A DNA stretch of 39,345 nucleotides from Verrucomicrobiota bacterium (GTDB lineage: Bacteria > Verrucomicrobiota > Verrucomicrobiia > Opitutales > Opitutaceae). Below, one piece after another: positions 14,938 to 23,715 of this stretch. Where the stretch lies: contig JAEWIY010000067.1 of NCBI GenBank assembly GCA_023386835.1, positions 1 through 39,345 of the forward strand, given 5' to 3'. Position numbers and translations under genes: made by a program. The notes under the pieces are model-generated. The model was not told the DNA's origin, made no database searches, and saw only the letters and a program-made list of their open reading frames with translations. Numbering within the stretch: the stretch's first letter is position 1; the number at the start of each line of letters is the position of its first letter.

Positions 14938-16635
14938 TCAGGACAAAAGCTGGATCTCCGCCGCGAGTTGTACCGGCGGCTTCTCCGTGGTCGAACACAT
15001 GACCTCGACCAAACCTTGATCAGGCTCGGCGTCGGCAAACTCCGCCACCGCCCACGACAAACCGCTCCAGATCGCCAGGTCGTAGCCGATTTTCGGCGAC
15101 AAGGTTCGGCCGCCCTGCGAAGCGCGGACCTGCAGCATGCGCCCGAGGGTGATCCCGTCGGGCGGCGCCCCACCCGAGCTGCGCAGCGGCATGCCGTCAC
15201 GCGTCTGGCGGAGCAACACGCGCCAACGTTGTCCGGGCTTTTTCGGCGCTGTAAAACGAGCCGAAATCCGTTGCTCACCGTCGGCCTGAAACTCCGCCGA
15301 GACACGCTCCACCGCTCGCGGAATCACCACGTCCGGTTCGCGCCCAAACGTGTATTTCCCGTTCTGATACACACCACTTCCGACCACGGCCAGCTGTTCC
15401 GGTCCGAGCGTCACCGTCGCGCCATCGAGCGTGGGCTCAAACCCGCCGTCGGCGAAGAGCACGCGTCCGGAGGCAACGGGAAGTTCGATTCGGGCGACTT
15501 CGGACGATGGGTTGACCACGGTACAGAGATCTCTCTCCGGCGCGTGCGCCCAGAATCCATAAGGCTGCCCGGTACCCGGAAGTCCGCCGAACGTCCGCAT
15601 GATTGCCGTTCGTTGCAGAGCGAAATACAGCTCCTGAACCCGCGCAAACCAGCGCGCGTCCTCGTCCGTCAGCAGATCAAGGTTGCCGTAGTAAGTGTTG
15701 GCCCAACCGCCCCGCGCCAGGGACAGGACAAGCATGCCGCGCCACGCCTGCTTGCGGCGGCCATAACACGTTCCGGTCGTCCCGATCATGAACCCGGAGT
15801 TGTCGATTCGTGAGAGAGGATAGCCGTTGGCCTCGAAGTACCGGACCATGTGGTCCGAGTAGATGTCCTTCGAACGCCAGAAGTTGCTGCAGGGGAGGTC
15901 GGCCGGACGCGGGTCGCCGCAGTACACCGCGTCGAAAACGTCGAGCCATCGCGTGTCGATGGTGCGACGGACCGGCAGGCCGGTGCCGGCCATCGGCGCA
16001 TGTCCGGGGTGTTCGATCAGCCCGTTGTACGCGAGCAACCGGACCTCGGGATTCTTCTCGCGGAACAGCTGCAGCGCGAGGGCGAAGGCGTCGCTGTTGC
16101 GCCTCCGGATTTCGCTCGGCAGGCAAACGCGCTGGACCTCCAGCGGCGCGGCGTCGAGATCGGCAAAGTCGAACTTGAAGAGGCGCACGCCCTGGTCGAC
16201 CCAGTGCTGGAGCGCCTCCATGAAGTCCGCCAGAAATCCGCCGTGGAAGAAGCAGGCGCTGCGTCCCGTCGGATCAAGCGAGTCGCGCCATCGGTCGATC
16301 GCGTTCAGATGCTGAAAGATCGGCGTCGCCAGGCTGTTGCAACCCACCCAGAGCCCCGGTTGCACACCGGCAGCCTGACAGCGCTCGATCCAGCGCTTCG
16401 GACCCGCCGGGCTCCAGTAGCGGCGGTCCCACGTCCGGTATCCACCGTCTGGATCAAACCAGAAGGCGTCCATCAGGTAGTAGTCGAACCGGACGCCCTG
16501 GCGCTGCAGCCGCACGAGGTGCTCGAGTTGCTCGAGCGCCAGCTGCTCCGTCAGCGGCACGTTGTCCGACAGGAGGTCGTACGACGCCCAATTGATGTAG
16601 ATCGAAACCGGCTCGGGAAAACCTGGGGGAAGCAT
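14938..16635 (-). CDS. GH36/GH27-like (clan GH-D) putative alpha-galactosidase
   Basis: A 565-aa protein with a TIM-barrel core resembling clan GH-D. FDYYLMDAFWFDPDGGYRTW, GVQPGLWVGCN and VRLFKFDFADLDA correspond to successive barrel strands. The Asp of FKFDFAD aligns with the family's nucleophile motif (KxDxx), and IDTRWLDVFDAVYCGDPRP provides downstream acidic residues. The C-terminal third looks like the small beta domain plus an extra beta region. Sequence similarity is loose, so substrate (alpha-galactoside or other) is uncertain. The first frame codon is GTG at 16638, followed directly by ATG at 16635, which is used here. No signal peptide. It is cotranscribed with the rhamnosidase (2-nt gap), with an operator-like palindrome about 80 bp upstream. 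Confidence 0.7.
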   Translation of the reverse strand: MLPPGFPEPVSIYINWASYDLLSDNVPLTEQLALEQLEHLVRLQRQGVRFDYYLMDAFWFDPDGGYRTWDRRYWSPAGPKRWIERCQAAGVQPGLWVGCNSLATPIFQHLNAIDRWRDSLDPTGRSACFFHGGFLADFMEALQHWVDQGVRLFKFDFADLDAAPLEVQRVCLPSEIRRRNSDAFALALQLFREKNPEVRLLAYNGLIEHPGHAPMAGTGLPVRRTIDTRWLDVFDAVYCGDPRPADLPCSNFWRSKDIYSDHMVRYFEANGYPLSRIDNSGFMIGTTGTCYGRRKQAWRGMLVLSLARGGWANTYYGNLDLLTDEDARWFARVQELYFALQRTAIMRTFGGLPGTGQPYGFWAHAPERDLCTVVNPSSEVARIELPVASGRVLFADGGFEPTLDGATVTLGPEQLAVVGSGVYQNGKYTFGREPDVVIPRAVERVSAEFQADGEQRISARFTAPKKPGQRWRVLLRQTRDGMPLRSSGGAPPDGITLGRMLQVRASQGGRTLSPKIGYDLAIWSGLSWAVAEFADAEPDQGLVEVMCSTTEKPPVQLAAEIQLLS

Positions 16636-16717
16636 CACTTAAGGTGCGAAGGGCAACACGCTCTCCTGCGCACCTTCTTCCCTCTTCGGAGCCACGGTCG
16701 CCGGCAACGGAGCCGCT

Positions 16718-16733
16718 GGTCATTCCGGTGAGC
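16718..16733. promoter_or_regulatory. Candidate LacI operator GGTCATTCCGGTGAGC
   Basis: TCA-N6-TGA palindrome with CCGG in the spacer, about 83 bp upstream of the GH36-like/rhamnosidase operon and just past the stop of the LacI gene. One of seven similar intergenic sites. Confidence 0.65.
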
Positions 16734-16808
16734 AATCCGGCCGCGCTGCCGGCTGAGCGCGGTGCGCGTCCGAGAGCAAGAGAACGTGTGCCGCCAACTA
16801 ACGAAGCG

Positions 16809-17849
16809 TTAACCTTGCCGCGTCTCCCGCGGGGGAAGTGTTGTGCCTTCGACCCAATCAGGCTCCAGCAACAGGCAGTGCTGTACGCGCGGGATCCCGA
16901 GTTGGTTTTCGTGCATCTGGCTGATCAGGAAGTCGACCGCGGAGCGGGCAACTTGGGGATGTTGCACACTCATACCGGTCAGCTCCTCGCCCGGCCACAC
17001 ATTCAAGCAGGCAAACGCCACGTCCGCCGGAACACGCACGCCCTCTTCGACCAGCCACTCGTAGACCCGGTTCACGAACGCGATCACCACTTCCGGTCGA
17101 TGCTGGCGGAACCACGCAAGAAACGCCGCCTTGTCCAGCGGATCGCTCTGCAAGATCGGGATGTGCTCCGCGGGCGGGACCAACTCCGCCTGCTCCACCA
17201 TGCAGGCGCCGAGCCGGCTGAAGTCGTCGAGTGCCACCGGAGTATGGCGAAACATCGCCGCGCCGATGCGCTGGTATCCACGTTGCACGACCTCCCGCCA
17301 GACGCGCCGCGTGCCTTCAAAAATATCCGGCGCCACCACATGGAACGGCGCACGAGCCCAGCCAAAGGAACAGCACACGACCGTGAAGCGGTTCCACTCC
17401 ACGCCGGTCAGTCGACCGGCCGCTCCCGGCGGCATGTACGGCAAAATCAGCCCCTGAATGCCACGATTGTAGAGCACGTTGCTCGCACCCTCGCTCGTGC
17501 GGTAATCCGCGAGATCGAACTCGATGAAGTTGTATCCACGCTGAAATGCCCGCTCCCGCGCCGACTCGAACTGGCTGCGTTGCTGATCGTACGCGTGAGC
17601 GTCGCTTGTATCGACCAGATACCCGAGCGTCGCCCCCACATCCGCGTCATGCCGCGCCCAACGATGGCGCGCCAGCATCGCGAGCGCAGGATCGGGACGG
17701 TAACCCATCTGCTCGGCCAACGCGGCAATCTGGCGACGCGTTTCCGCGGGGATGCGTGGATGTCCGCGCAAGGCCAGCGAGACCGTGGATTTGTCGCAGC
17801 CAAATCGCTGCGCAATGTCCTTGTGGGTGACCCTGACGTTCTCGGACAT
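16809..17849 (-). CDS. LacI-family transcriptional regulator
   Basis: A 346-aa regulator with the standard LacI layout. A helix-turn-helix near residues 8-27 (THKDIAQRFGCDKSTVSLALRG) and hinge helix (RRQIAALAEQMGYRPDP) are followed by a periplasmic-binding-protein-like ligand domain to the end. Members bind palindromic operators and respond to a sugar or sugar derivative. The ALAMLARHRW stretch after the hinge is common in verrucomicrobial LacI proteins. It sits in the middle of the carbohydrate locus and is divergent from the second TonB receptor, with a perfect 18-bp palindrome 59 bp before its own start, implying autoregulation. Ligand is unknown; whether it represses or activates cannot be told from sequence. 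Confidence 0.93.
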   Translation of the reverse strand: MSENVRVTHKDIAQRFGCDKSTVSLALRGHPRIPAETRRQIAALAEQMGYRPDPALAMLARHRWARHDADVGATLGYLVDTSDAHAYDQQRSQFESARERAFQRGYNFIEFDLADYRTSEGASNVLYNRGIQGLILPYMPPGAAGRLTGVEWNRFTVVCCSFGWARAPFHVVAPDIFEGTRRVWREVVQRGYQRIGAAMFRHTPVALDDFSRLGACMVEQAELVPPAEHIPILQSDPLDKAAFLAWFRQHRPEVVIAFVNRVYEWLVEEGVRVPADVAFACLNVWPGEELTGMSVQHPQVARSAVDFLISQMHENQLGIPRVQHCLLLEPDWVEGTTLPPRETRQG

Positions 17850-17907
17850 GGGGTTAGTTCAACGCTGCTCACGGGCAGCGGGTTGGCAACCCTTGCTCCG
17901 GCGCGGT

Positions 17908-17925
17908 TGCTCATCCGGATGAGCA
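17908..17925. promoter_or_regulatory. Perfect LacI-type operator TGCTCATCCGGATGAGCA
   Basis: A perfect 18-bp palindrome with central CG, the best site of the set and the natural reference for the motif. It lies 59 bp upstream of the LacI regulator start. LacI/GalR operators are palindromes of this size with a central CG step. Confidence 0.8.
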
Positions 17926-17988
17926 GCGAGCCGGCCAACGTATTGCGACGACAACGCCGCTGAGCACCTGGTTCAAGAGCTCCGCTAC

Positions 17989-18004
17989 GGTCAACCGGAT
18001 GATT
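17989..18004. promoter_or_regulatory. Candidate LacI operator GGTCAACCGGATGATT
   Basis: Same TCA-N6-TGA pattern with CCGG in the spacer. It is 113 bp upstream of the second TonB receptor start and 81 bp from the perfect operator, a spacing that could allow looping by a tetramer or paired dimers. Confidence 0.6.
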
Positions 18005-18116
18005 GGCGCGTCCGTTGCCGGAACGCTCTTCGCACGATTGCGTGCAGCTTAATCCGGTCGCGCACACTCGGCCGATGAGCACCCCTTGAAGCCCCTCGCC
18101 GGGGGCTACTCCACCG

Positions 18117-20711
18117 ATGAAAAAACGCCTGTTCTGTTGCCGTGTCACGGCCAACCGCGTCCTGCTTGGACTTGCCCTCGCCCCCGCGTCGCTCCCCGCG
18201 CAATCCACCACCCCGGCTCCGGAAGACCCGATCGAGCTCTCGCCGTTCACGGTCGAGGACGCACGGGACACGGGTTACCGCCGGTTCAACACCGCGACGG
18301 CCACCCGCATCGGTACCAGCATTTTTGATACACCACTCAACGTCCAGGTCATCTCGCGGGAGTTTCTCGACGACCTGAACATCGACAGCCTCAACGCCGC
18401 GTTCGATTACTCGGCGGGCGTGAAGTCCAGTTACGACTTCAGCATCTCCAACACCGGCAACGTCCGTATCCGCGGCATGCCGACCGACGTGATCTATCGC
18501 GACGGCTTCCGTAAATACGCCAACACCCACCTCGACGGCGTCGATCGCGTCGAGATCGTGAAGGGCCCCGCGTCCCTCTTCTTCGGCCGGGCCGAACCCG
18601 GCGGCATCATCAACTACACGTCGAAAAAGCCACAGTTCACGAACGCAACCCAGGTGACTTTGACCACCGGAAGCGACGCCTACTACAAGGGCCTCGTGGA
18701 TCATCAGGGCACCTTCGCCGACAGTCGCATCGGCTATCGCGTGGTCGCGTCGAAGCGCGACAGTGACGACTGGCTGCAATACACGTCATGGGACGAGTCC
18801 TACCTCCAGGGCGGCCTCTCGTTCCGGCCGATCAATACGCTGCTGCTCACCTTCAGCTACGAAAACGCCCGGCAGAAGCGCGACGGTGGACCGGTGCCCG
18901 CCCTCGTCGCCAATCTCGACTACATGGCCGATTGGGAAGCCGGCCGCCTGCCGGAGTCCCAACTCGTCCCCGGCCTGCCCGAACTGTTTTACGAGGAGTG
19001 GCAGCCACGAAAGTTCATGGAAACCGGGTTCTTCCCTGCTGAATACACCGGCTACTGGTTCCCGCGGGGCTACAACTGGAATCGCAACGGCAGTGGCTCG
19101 TTCGAGAACGGCAAGTCGCGCGTGTACGATTTCCAGGCGCTCTGGACGATCGTTGATCGCCTGAATTTCCGTTTCGCATACAGCGGCCAGCACGCCGACT
19201 ACGAGACGTCCTGGTTCATCAACCAGGACCCGCATCAAAGCCCGAACGCGTTCGCCAACTCGGCGCCGACGCCGACGTACGTGAACTACGGTTTCCTCGT
19301 CGCACCGGCGTGGCGCACCGACCAGGGCTTCGTGGTCCCCGGTTCGCAGGCGGACGTGAATGACGTCGACTCCTTCCAGGCCGACCTCACCTACACCTTC
19401 GATGCGATCGGAGCGGAGCACACGTTCATCCTCTCGGGTGAATACGTGAACAACGAGTTTCGCCAGTACGGTTTCGAGTTGAACGAAGCGGCCTTCGTCG
19501 CCGCCGGCGGCATTGTTGGCACTTTCGCCGACCCGGGCACCATTCCCAACTGGGCGTTCTTCCCCGGCGCGTTCGGCACGATGTTCCGCGACGTGACCGA
19601 TCCCAACTTCACGCCACCGAACTTCCGTTCGTTCATTCGCGGTCGCAGTCCGCTCATCAACGTCGGCACGGCCAACGAAACCGTCGAACGCGCGCTCAGC
19701 GCCAGCTACCAGGGCTCCTACTTTGACGGCCGGCTCCGCGTGCTCGGCGGCGCGCGCCGGACGGAGTTCGCCGCGATCCCGCTCGACAACGATGGCCGCC
19801 AGTACGACCCGGGCTGGAGTCATTCCTCCGCCACGACACCCACCGTTGGCGCCAACTTCTACCTGACGCCGGAAACGATCCTGTACGCCAGTTACAGCGA
19901 GAGCTTCAAGGCCGTCACGGAGCGCAATCCGGTTTACGAGAACCTGCTCACCGGCGAGCGGCTCGGCGGCGACATGATCGACAACGAGCACGGCGAGGGC
20001 ATGGAAGCCGGCGTCAAGGTGCAGCTCTTTGACCAGCGGCTGACCGGCACCGTCTCGATCTTCCGGCTCGACCGGACCGGCGTGGTCCTGAGCGACGCGT
20101 TGACCAACGCTCGCATGGAAGACGAAACGCTCGCCGGCACGGCGCAGTGGGTCGACGCGGTCACCGGCTCCGTCACCGACTACAGCCTGCGGCGCAACTC
20201 CGGCCTGCACCGGGTCGAAGGCGCCGAGTTCGACCTCATCTGGACGCCCGCGCCGAACATCCAGCTGATGGCCGGCTACTCCAATTTCTGGAAACGCCAC
20301 GTGCTCCGCGACGATCCGACCGTGATCAACGTGCGCAACGGCGGCCTCTACGATCCGCAGTACAACGACGGACTCGACGCCAACTTCGACACGCTCGCCC
20401 AGGTGCCGGAACACCTGTTCAGCTTCTGGGGCAAGTACACCTTCGTGGATGGCCGCTTGGACGGTTTGAGTGTCGGCTTCGGCGGGAACTACGAGAGCAA
20501 GTCGAACGGTGATCAGCCCCGCACCCGCGGCTGGATCGCGGGCGGCTTCTGGAAGTTCGACGCGCTGGTCGCGTACGAGACGCAGGTCTTCAACCGGCCG
20601 ACGACCTTCCAGCTTAATGTGAACAACGTCTTCGACGAGGAGTACATCACGGGATCGTTCGGACTCGCGCCGACACGCATCTGGCGCCTGTCGGCGCGCG
20701 TGGAGTTCTAA
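18117..20711 (+). CDS. TonB-dependent outer-membrane receptor (second)
   Basis: An 864-aa receptor with a signal peptide (about residues 1-29, ending SLPAQ) and the TonB-box-like IELSPFTV. The plug includes TPLNVQVISREFLDDL, NVRIRGMPTDVIYRDGF and RVEIVKGPASLFFGRAEPGGIINYTSKKP. A long beta-barrel finishes in RIWRLSARVEF. The plug's GxPASLFFGRAEPGG form is that of the ferrisiderophore-like (FhuA-type) branch, although in this locus the cargo is more likely an oligosaccharide. It is the first gene of a plus-strand run with the esterase, dehydrogenase and SDR. Two operator candidates precede it. It differs clearly from the first receptor and is not a recent duplicate. Confidence 0.95.
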   Translation: MKKRLFCCRVTANRVLLGLALAPASLPAQSTTPAPEDPIELSPFTVEDARDTGYRRFNTATATRIGTSIFDTPLNVQVISREFLDDLNIDSLNAAFDYSAGVKSSYDFSISNTGNVRIRGMPTDVIYRDGFRKYANTHLDGVDRVEIVKGPASLFFGRAEPGGIINYTSKKPQFTNATQVTLTTGSDAYYKGLVDHQGTFADSRIGYRVVASKRDSDDWLQYTSWDESYLQGGLSFRPINTLLLTFSYENARQKRDGGPVPALVANLDYMADWEAGRLPESQLVPGLPELFYEEWQPRKFMETGFFPAEYTGYWFPRGYNWNRNGSGSFENGKSRVYDFQALWTIVDRLNFRFAYSGQHADYETSWFINQDPHQSPNAFANSAPTPTYVNYGFLVAPAWRTDQGFVVPGSQADVNDVDSFQADLTYTFDAIGAEHTFILSGEYVNNEFRQYGFELNEAAFVAAGGIVGTFADPGTIPNWAFFPGAFGTMFRDVTDPNFTPPNFRSFIRGRSPLINVGTANETVERALSASYQGSYFDGRLRVLGGARRTEFAAIPLDNDGRQYDPGWSHSSATTPTVGANFYLTPETILYASYSESFKAVTERNPVYENLLTGERLGGDMIDNEHGEGMEAGVKVQLFDQRLTGTVSIFRLDRTGVVLSDALTNARMEDETLAGTAQWVDAVTGSVTDYSLRRNSGLHRVEGAEFDLIWTPAPNIQLMAGYSNFWKRHVLRDDPTVINVRNGGLYDPQYNDGLDANFDTLAQVPEHLFSFWGKYTFVDGRLDGLSVGFGGNYESKSNGDQPRTRGWIAGGFWKFDALVAYETQVFNRPTTFQLNVNNVFDEEYITGSFGLAPTRIWRLSARVEF

Positions 20712-20761
20712 CCGGCTGGGGAGGCCAGCCTTGCCTGGGCCCCTCGCTTGCTTCTACCTCG

Positions 20762-21700
20762 ATGCGAATGCTCTCGCCTACCCCCTCGTTGCGCTCCCGT
20801 CGCCGCGGCGTGTCCGCTTGGCTCACCACCGTGCGGATCTGCCCACTCGTTGCACTCACCGCGCTCATGCTCCCCTGCGTCGCTCTGCCTGTCACCGCGG
20901 CCGATCCAACACCGCCTCCGCCCAAGGAGGCGCCGCGGCCGGTTGTCTGGAACAACCTGAACGGTGCACCCGCGCCGGGTCTGCAGCATGGCAGTTTCAA
21001 CAGCGCCGCGATCGGCACCGAAGTGGGCTACAATGTCTGGCTTCCGCCCGGTTACGAGGAGGGCAGCACGCGTTACCCGGTGGTGTACTTCCTGCACGGC
21101 GCCGGTGGTAATGAGAATTCGGATGCAGCCGCCTTCGCGGGCCTGGTGGCGCATCACGTACAACGTCAGAAAATCCCGCCGGTCATCTGCGTCTTCCCGA
21201 ACGGCGGGCCCCGCAGCGGCTATCGCGATCATGCCGAACGCGGCCGCGTGGAGACGATGATCATTCGTGAACTGGTGCCGTTGATCGACGAGCGTTACCG
21301 CACGCAGCCTGAGGCGCGTTCGCGCGTGGTGGTCGGCTTTTCGATGGGTGGCGCGGGCGCCGTGCGCTTTGCCCTCACCTACCCGGAACTTTTCTCCGCC
21401 GCCGGCTCCTGGGGTGGCGCGTTCGGTGGGCGAAACAATGACGCCCTGCCGGAGGACTATGGCGTCGAGGCGCTCTCGCGGTTAGCCAAGGGGCAACGTT
21501 TTCTGCTCAGCGTCGGCACGGAGGATTTTGTCCTCGGCTCGTATCCGGCTATGCTCGAAAATCTGGTGCGCGCCAAGGCGCCGTTCGAGTTTGAGCTGCT
21601 GCCCGATGTGAAGCACGACCCCGGCGCGTACTACCGCCAATCCGGCGAACGCATGCTGCGGTTTCTCACGGTCGGCTTCGCTTCCTCCGCGCAGCCCTGA
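20762..21700 (+). CDS. Exported alpha/beta-hydrolase esterase (esterase D / feruloyl-esterase-like)
   Basis: A 312-aa serine esterase. The N-terminus is basic, then hydrophobic (about residues 22-47, ending VTAAD), and acts as a signal peptide or anchor. The catalytic domain has PVVYFLHGAGGNENSD (oxyanion region), the nucleophile elbow GFSMGG with Ser194, Asp255 in GTEDFV and His285 in VKHDPGAYY, which complete the triad. Family members remove acetyl, feruloyl or other acyl groups from polysaccharides, which fits a glycan locus. It follows the second TonB receptor by 50 bp. An ATG two codons later (20768) is an alternative start. Confidence 0.87.
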   Translation: MRMLSPTPSLRSRRRGVSAWLTTVRICPLVALTALMLPCVALPVTAADPTPPPPKEAPRPVVWNNLNGAPAPGLQHGSFNSAAIGTEVGYNVWLPPGYEEGSTRYPVVYFLHGAGGNENSDAAAFAGLVAHHVQRQKIPPVICVFPNGGPRSGYRDHAERGRVETMIIRELVPLIDERYRTQPEARSRVVVGFSMGGAGAVRFALTYPELFSAAGSWGGAFGGRNNDALPEDYGVEALSRLAKGQRFLLSVGTEDFVLGSYPAMLENLVRAKAPFEFELLPDVKHDPGAYYRQSGERMLRFLTVGFASSAQP

Positions 21701-21788
21701 GGCGCCGGGCTTCGTCAACCGCGGATCGGACGGCCCGCGGTCAGCGCGCGCTTGCCCTGCGGCCTTTGCCTCGCTCGCTTCATCCCTG

Positions 21789-22823
21789 ATGAAAGCCCTC
21801 CTTCTGACGGCGCCCTCGCGGCTGGAGTACACCGATTTTGAGGACCCGCAGCCGGGCGAGCATGAAGTCGCGCTCCGGATACGCGCCTGCGGCATCTGCG
21901 GCAGTGACATCCATGGCTGGGACGGCTCGAGTGGACGCCGGCGCCCCCCGCTCATCATGGGGCATGAAGCCGCGGGAGAGATCGTCGCGGTGGGCCCAAA
22001 GGTCGAGAAGTGGCGCATCGGTGATCGGGTGACGTTCGACTCGACGATCTCCTGTGGCACCTGCGCCTACTGTCGCGAAGGTCAGGTGAACCTTTGTGAG
22101 AACCGCCGGGTCGTCGGCGTCGCTCCAGCCGAATACCGGCAGCACGGCGCGTTCGCCGAGAAGCTGGTCCTGCCGGAACGAATCCTGTACGCGCTGCCCG
22201 ACACCTTGTCCTTCACCCACGCGGCGATGGTGGAACCGGTCTCGATCGCCGTGCACGCGGTCCAGCGCGTGACGATCCGACCGACGGATACAGCGGTGGT
22301 GGTAGGCGCCGGGATGATCGGGTTGTTCATCATTCAAGTCCTCCGCTGGGCGGGCGCCCGGCAGATCGTCGCCGTCGATTTGGCGGACAATCGTTTGGCG
22401 GCGGCTCGTGAGCTTGGAGCGACGCATACCTTGAAATCCGACGCGGTCGACGTGGCGGCCGAGGTTCAGGCCTTGACCGGCGGGCGCGGCGCCGACGTCG
22501 CCTTCGAAGTGGTGGGGATCTCCCCGACGCTGCAAATCGCGCTGCAGAGTTTGCGTCGGGGCGGCGCCGCCGTGCTGGTAGGAAACCTGGCACCAAAAAC
22601 CGATTTTCCGCTGCAAGCCGTCGTCACCCGCGAGCTCACGCTGCACGGCACTTGTGGCTCGGCGGGCGAGTATCCACTTTGCCTCGACCTGATCGCTCGC
22701 GGAATCGTGCAAGTGGATCCGATGATCAGCGCCGTCGCGCCGCTCGCGGAAGGCGCCTCCTGGTTCGAACGGTTGAGTGCTCCCGGTGGCTGCGAATACA
22801 TGAAAGTCATCCTGACGCCCTGA
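21789..22823 (+). CDS. Zinc-dependent alcohol dehydrogenase (MDR, sorbitol dehydrogenase-like)
   Basis: A 344-aa medium-chain dehydrogenase, NAD(P)- and zinc-dependent. Catalytic zinc ligands appear as Cys37 (GICGSD), His59 and Glu60 (GHEAAGE). The structural zinc site has Cys89, Cys92, Cys95 and Cys103. A Rossmann motif VVGAGMIGLFIIQVL is followed by the acidic VDLADNRL, whose Asp suggests NAD preference. Related enzymes oxidise polyols, threonine or sugar acids. It begins 88 bp after the esterase and ends 19 bp before the SDR, so it probably shares their operon. A likely role is oxidation of a sugar-derived alcohol, but the exact substrate is unknown. Confidence 0.9.
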   Translation: MKALLLTAPSRLEYTDFEDPQPGEHEVALRIRACGICGSDIHGWDGSSGRRRPPLIMGHEAAGEIVAVGPKVEKWRIGDRVTFDSTISCGTCAYCREGQVNLCENRRVVGVAPAEYRQHGAFAEKLVLPERILYALPDTLSFTHAAMVEPVSIAVHAVQRVTIRPTDTAVVVGAGMIGLFIIQVLRWAGARQIVAVDLADNRLAAARELGATHTLKSDAVDVAAEVQALTGGRGADVAFEVVGISPTLQIALQSLRRGGAAVLVGNLAPKTDFPLQAVVTRELTLHGTCGSAGEYPLCLDLIARGIVQVDPMISAVAPLAEGASWFERLSAPGGCEYMKVILTP

Positions 22824-22842
22824 GACGTCTTCCCGCGCCCCC

Positions 22843-23631
22843 ATGTCCTCTCCCACTCCCCTTCTCGGCAAAGTTGCACTGGTCACCGGCGCGAGCCGTG
22901 GGCTCGGTCGACACTTTGCGATCGAACTCGCCCGTGCCGGCGCGGACGTTGCCATTACCAGCCGCACGCTGGGCTCGCTTGAGGAACCCGTCGAAAGGAT
23001 CACCGCGCTCGGTCGCCGGGCGCGGCCGCTCGTGCTCGATGTGCGTGATCACCCGAGCATCACCGAGGGCGTGGAGGCCGTCCGGGCGGAGTTCGGCCGG
23101 ATCGACATTCTCGTCAACAATGCCGGCTGCAACATCCGCAAACCGGCCCTTGAGGTGACGTGGGAGGATTGGAATACAATTCTGGATACGAACCTGCGGG
23201 GCCCGTTTTTCGTCGCTCAAGCCGTGGCGCGGCACATGGTCGCCGCGCGTTACGGTCGGATCATCAACATCGGCTCTGTCACCAGCGTGGCGGGTTATGC
23301 CGGGCTCGGCCCGTACGGCGCGAGCCGCGGCGGGATCAAGCAGCTGACGATGAGTCTGGCCGCGGACTGGGGGCCAATGGGGGTGACGGTCAACTGCCTC
23401 GCCCCCGGGTGGTTCAAAACGGCGCAAAACGCGGTCATGTACGAGAACGCCGAGTGGGTCCGCTACCTTTCGGACAAGATTCCGCTCCGACGCCCTGGCA
23501 GTTTTGACGACCTCACGGGAGCGTTGCTCTTCCTGGCGAGCGATGCGTCGGCGTACGTCACCGGGCAGACGCTGCTCGTCGACGGCGGCATCTCCGTCAA
23601 CGACACGCGGGCTCTTCCGCCCTCGCGCTAA
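22843..23631 (+). CDS. SDR-family oxidoreductase with Arg in place of catalytic Lys (YGASR)
   Basis: A 262-aa short-chain dehydrogenase/reductase of the gluconate-5-dehydrogenase-like classical type. Present: the cofactor loop TGASRGLG (residues 15-22), the NNAG motif, the catalytic Ser in NIGSVTS, Tyr158, and the C-terminal GQTLLVDGG. The YxxxK motif reads YGASR, with Arg162 (codon CGC at 23326-23328) where a Lys normally lowers the Tyr pKa and holds the ribose. Neighbouring residues are conserved, so this looks like a real variant rather than decay. It is probably the last gene of the TonB receptor operon, working on a keto-sugar or sugar acid. Confidence 0.88.
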   Translation: MSSPTPLLGKVALVTGASRGLGRHFAIELARAGADVAITSRTLGSLEEPVERITALGRRARPLVLDVRDHPSITEGVEAVRAEFGRIDILVNNAGCNIRKPALEVTWEDWNTILDTNLRGPFFVAQAVARHMVAARYGRIINIGSVTSVAGYAGLGPYGASRGGIKQLTMSLAADWGPMGVTVNCLAPGWFKTAQNAVMYENAEWVRYLSDKIPLRRPGSFDDLTGALLFLASDASAYVTGQTLLVDGGISVNDTRALPPSR

Positions 23632-23647
23632 TGATTCACCGCCCGCT

Positions 23648-23663
23648 GCTCACCGGTATGAGC
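23648..23663. promoter_or_regulatory. Candidate LacI operator GCTCACCGGTATGAGC
   Basis: Arms GCTCA/TGAGC are identical to those of the perfect operator at 17908, with CCGGTA as spacer. It lies 53 bp upstream of the dimethylformamidase-like gene, in the gap after the SDR stop. Confidence 0.65.
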
Positions 23664-23715
23664 GGCGGAACGGTTGTGGTCGGAAGGGTGGCACGCTTTG
23701 CGTGGGGCGTCTGAC

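Larger units (their letters stand above)
17850..18116. other. Divergent promoter region lacI / second TonB receptor
   Basis: A 267-bp intergenic region with no ORF of its own. It contains two operator candidates, at 17908-17925 and 17989-18004, placed so that one is close to each divergent gene. Another inverted repeat, CGCTGC-N6-GCAGCG, lies near 17873 but does not fit the operator pattern. Confidence 0.6.

Noticed and set aside
18786..20414. Minus-strand frame of 542 codons opposite the second TonB receptor
   Set aside because: Val/Glu/Arg-rich shadow without motifs; the receptor on the plus strand is unambiguous.
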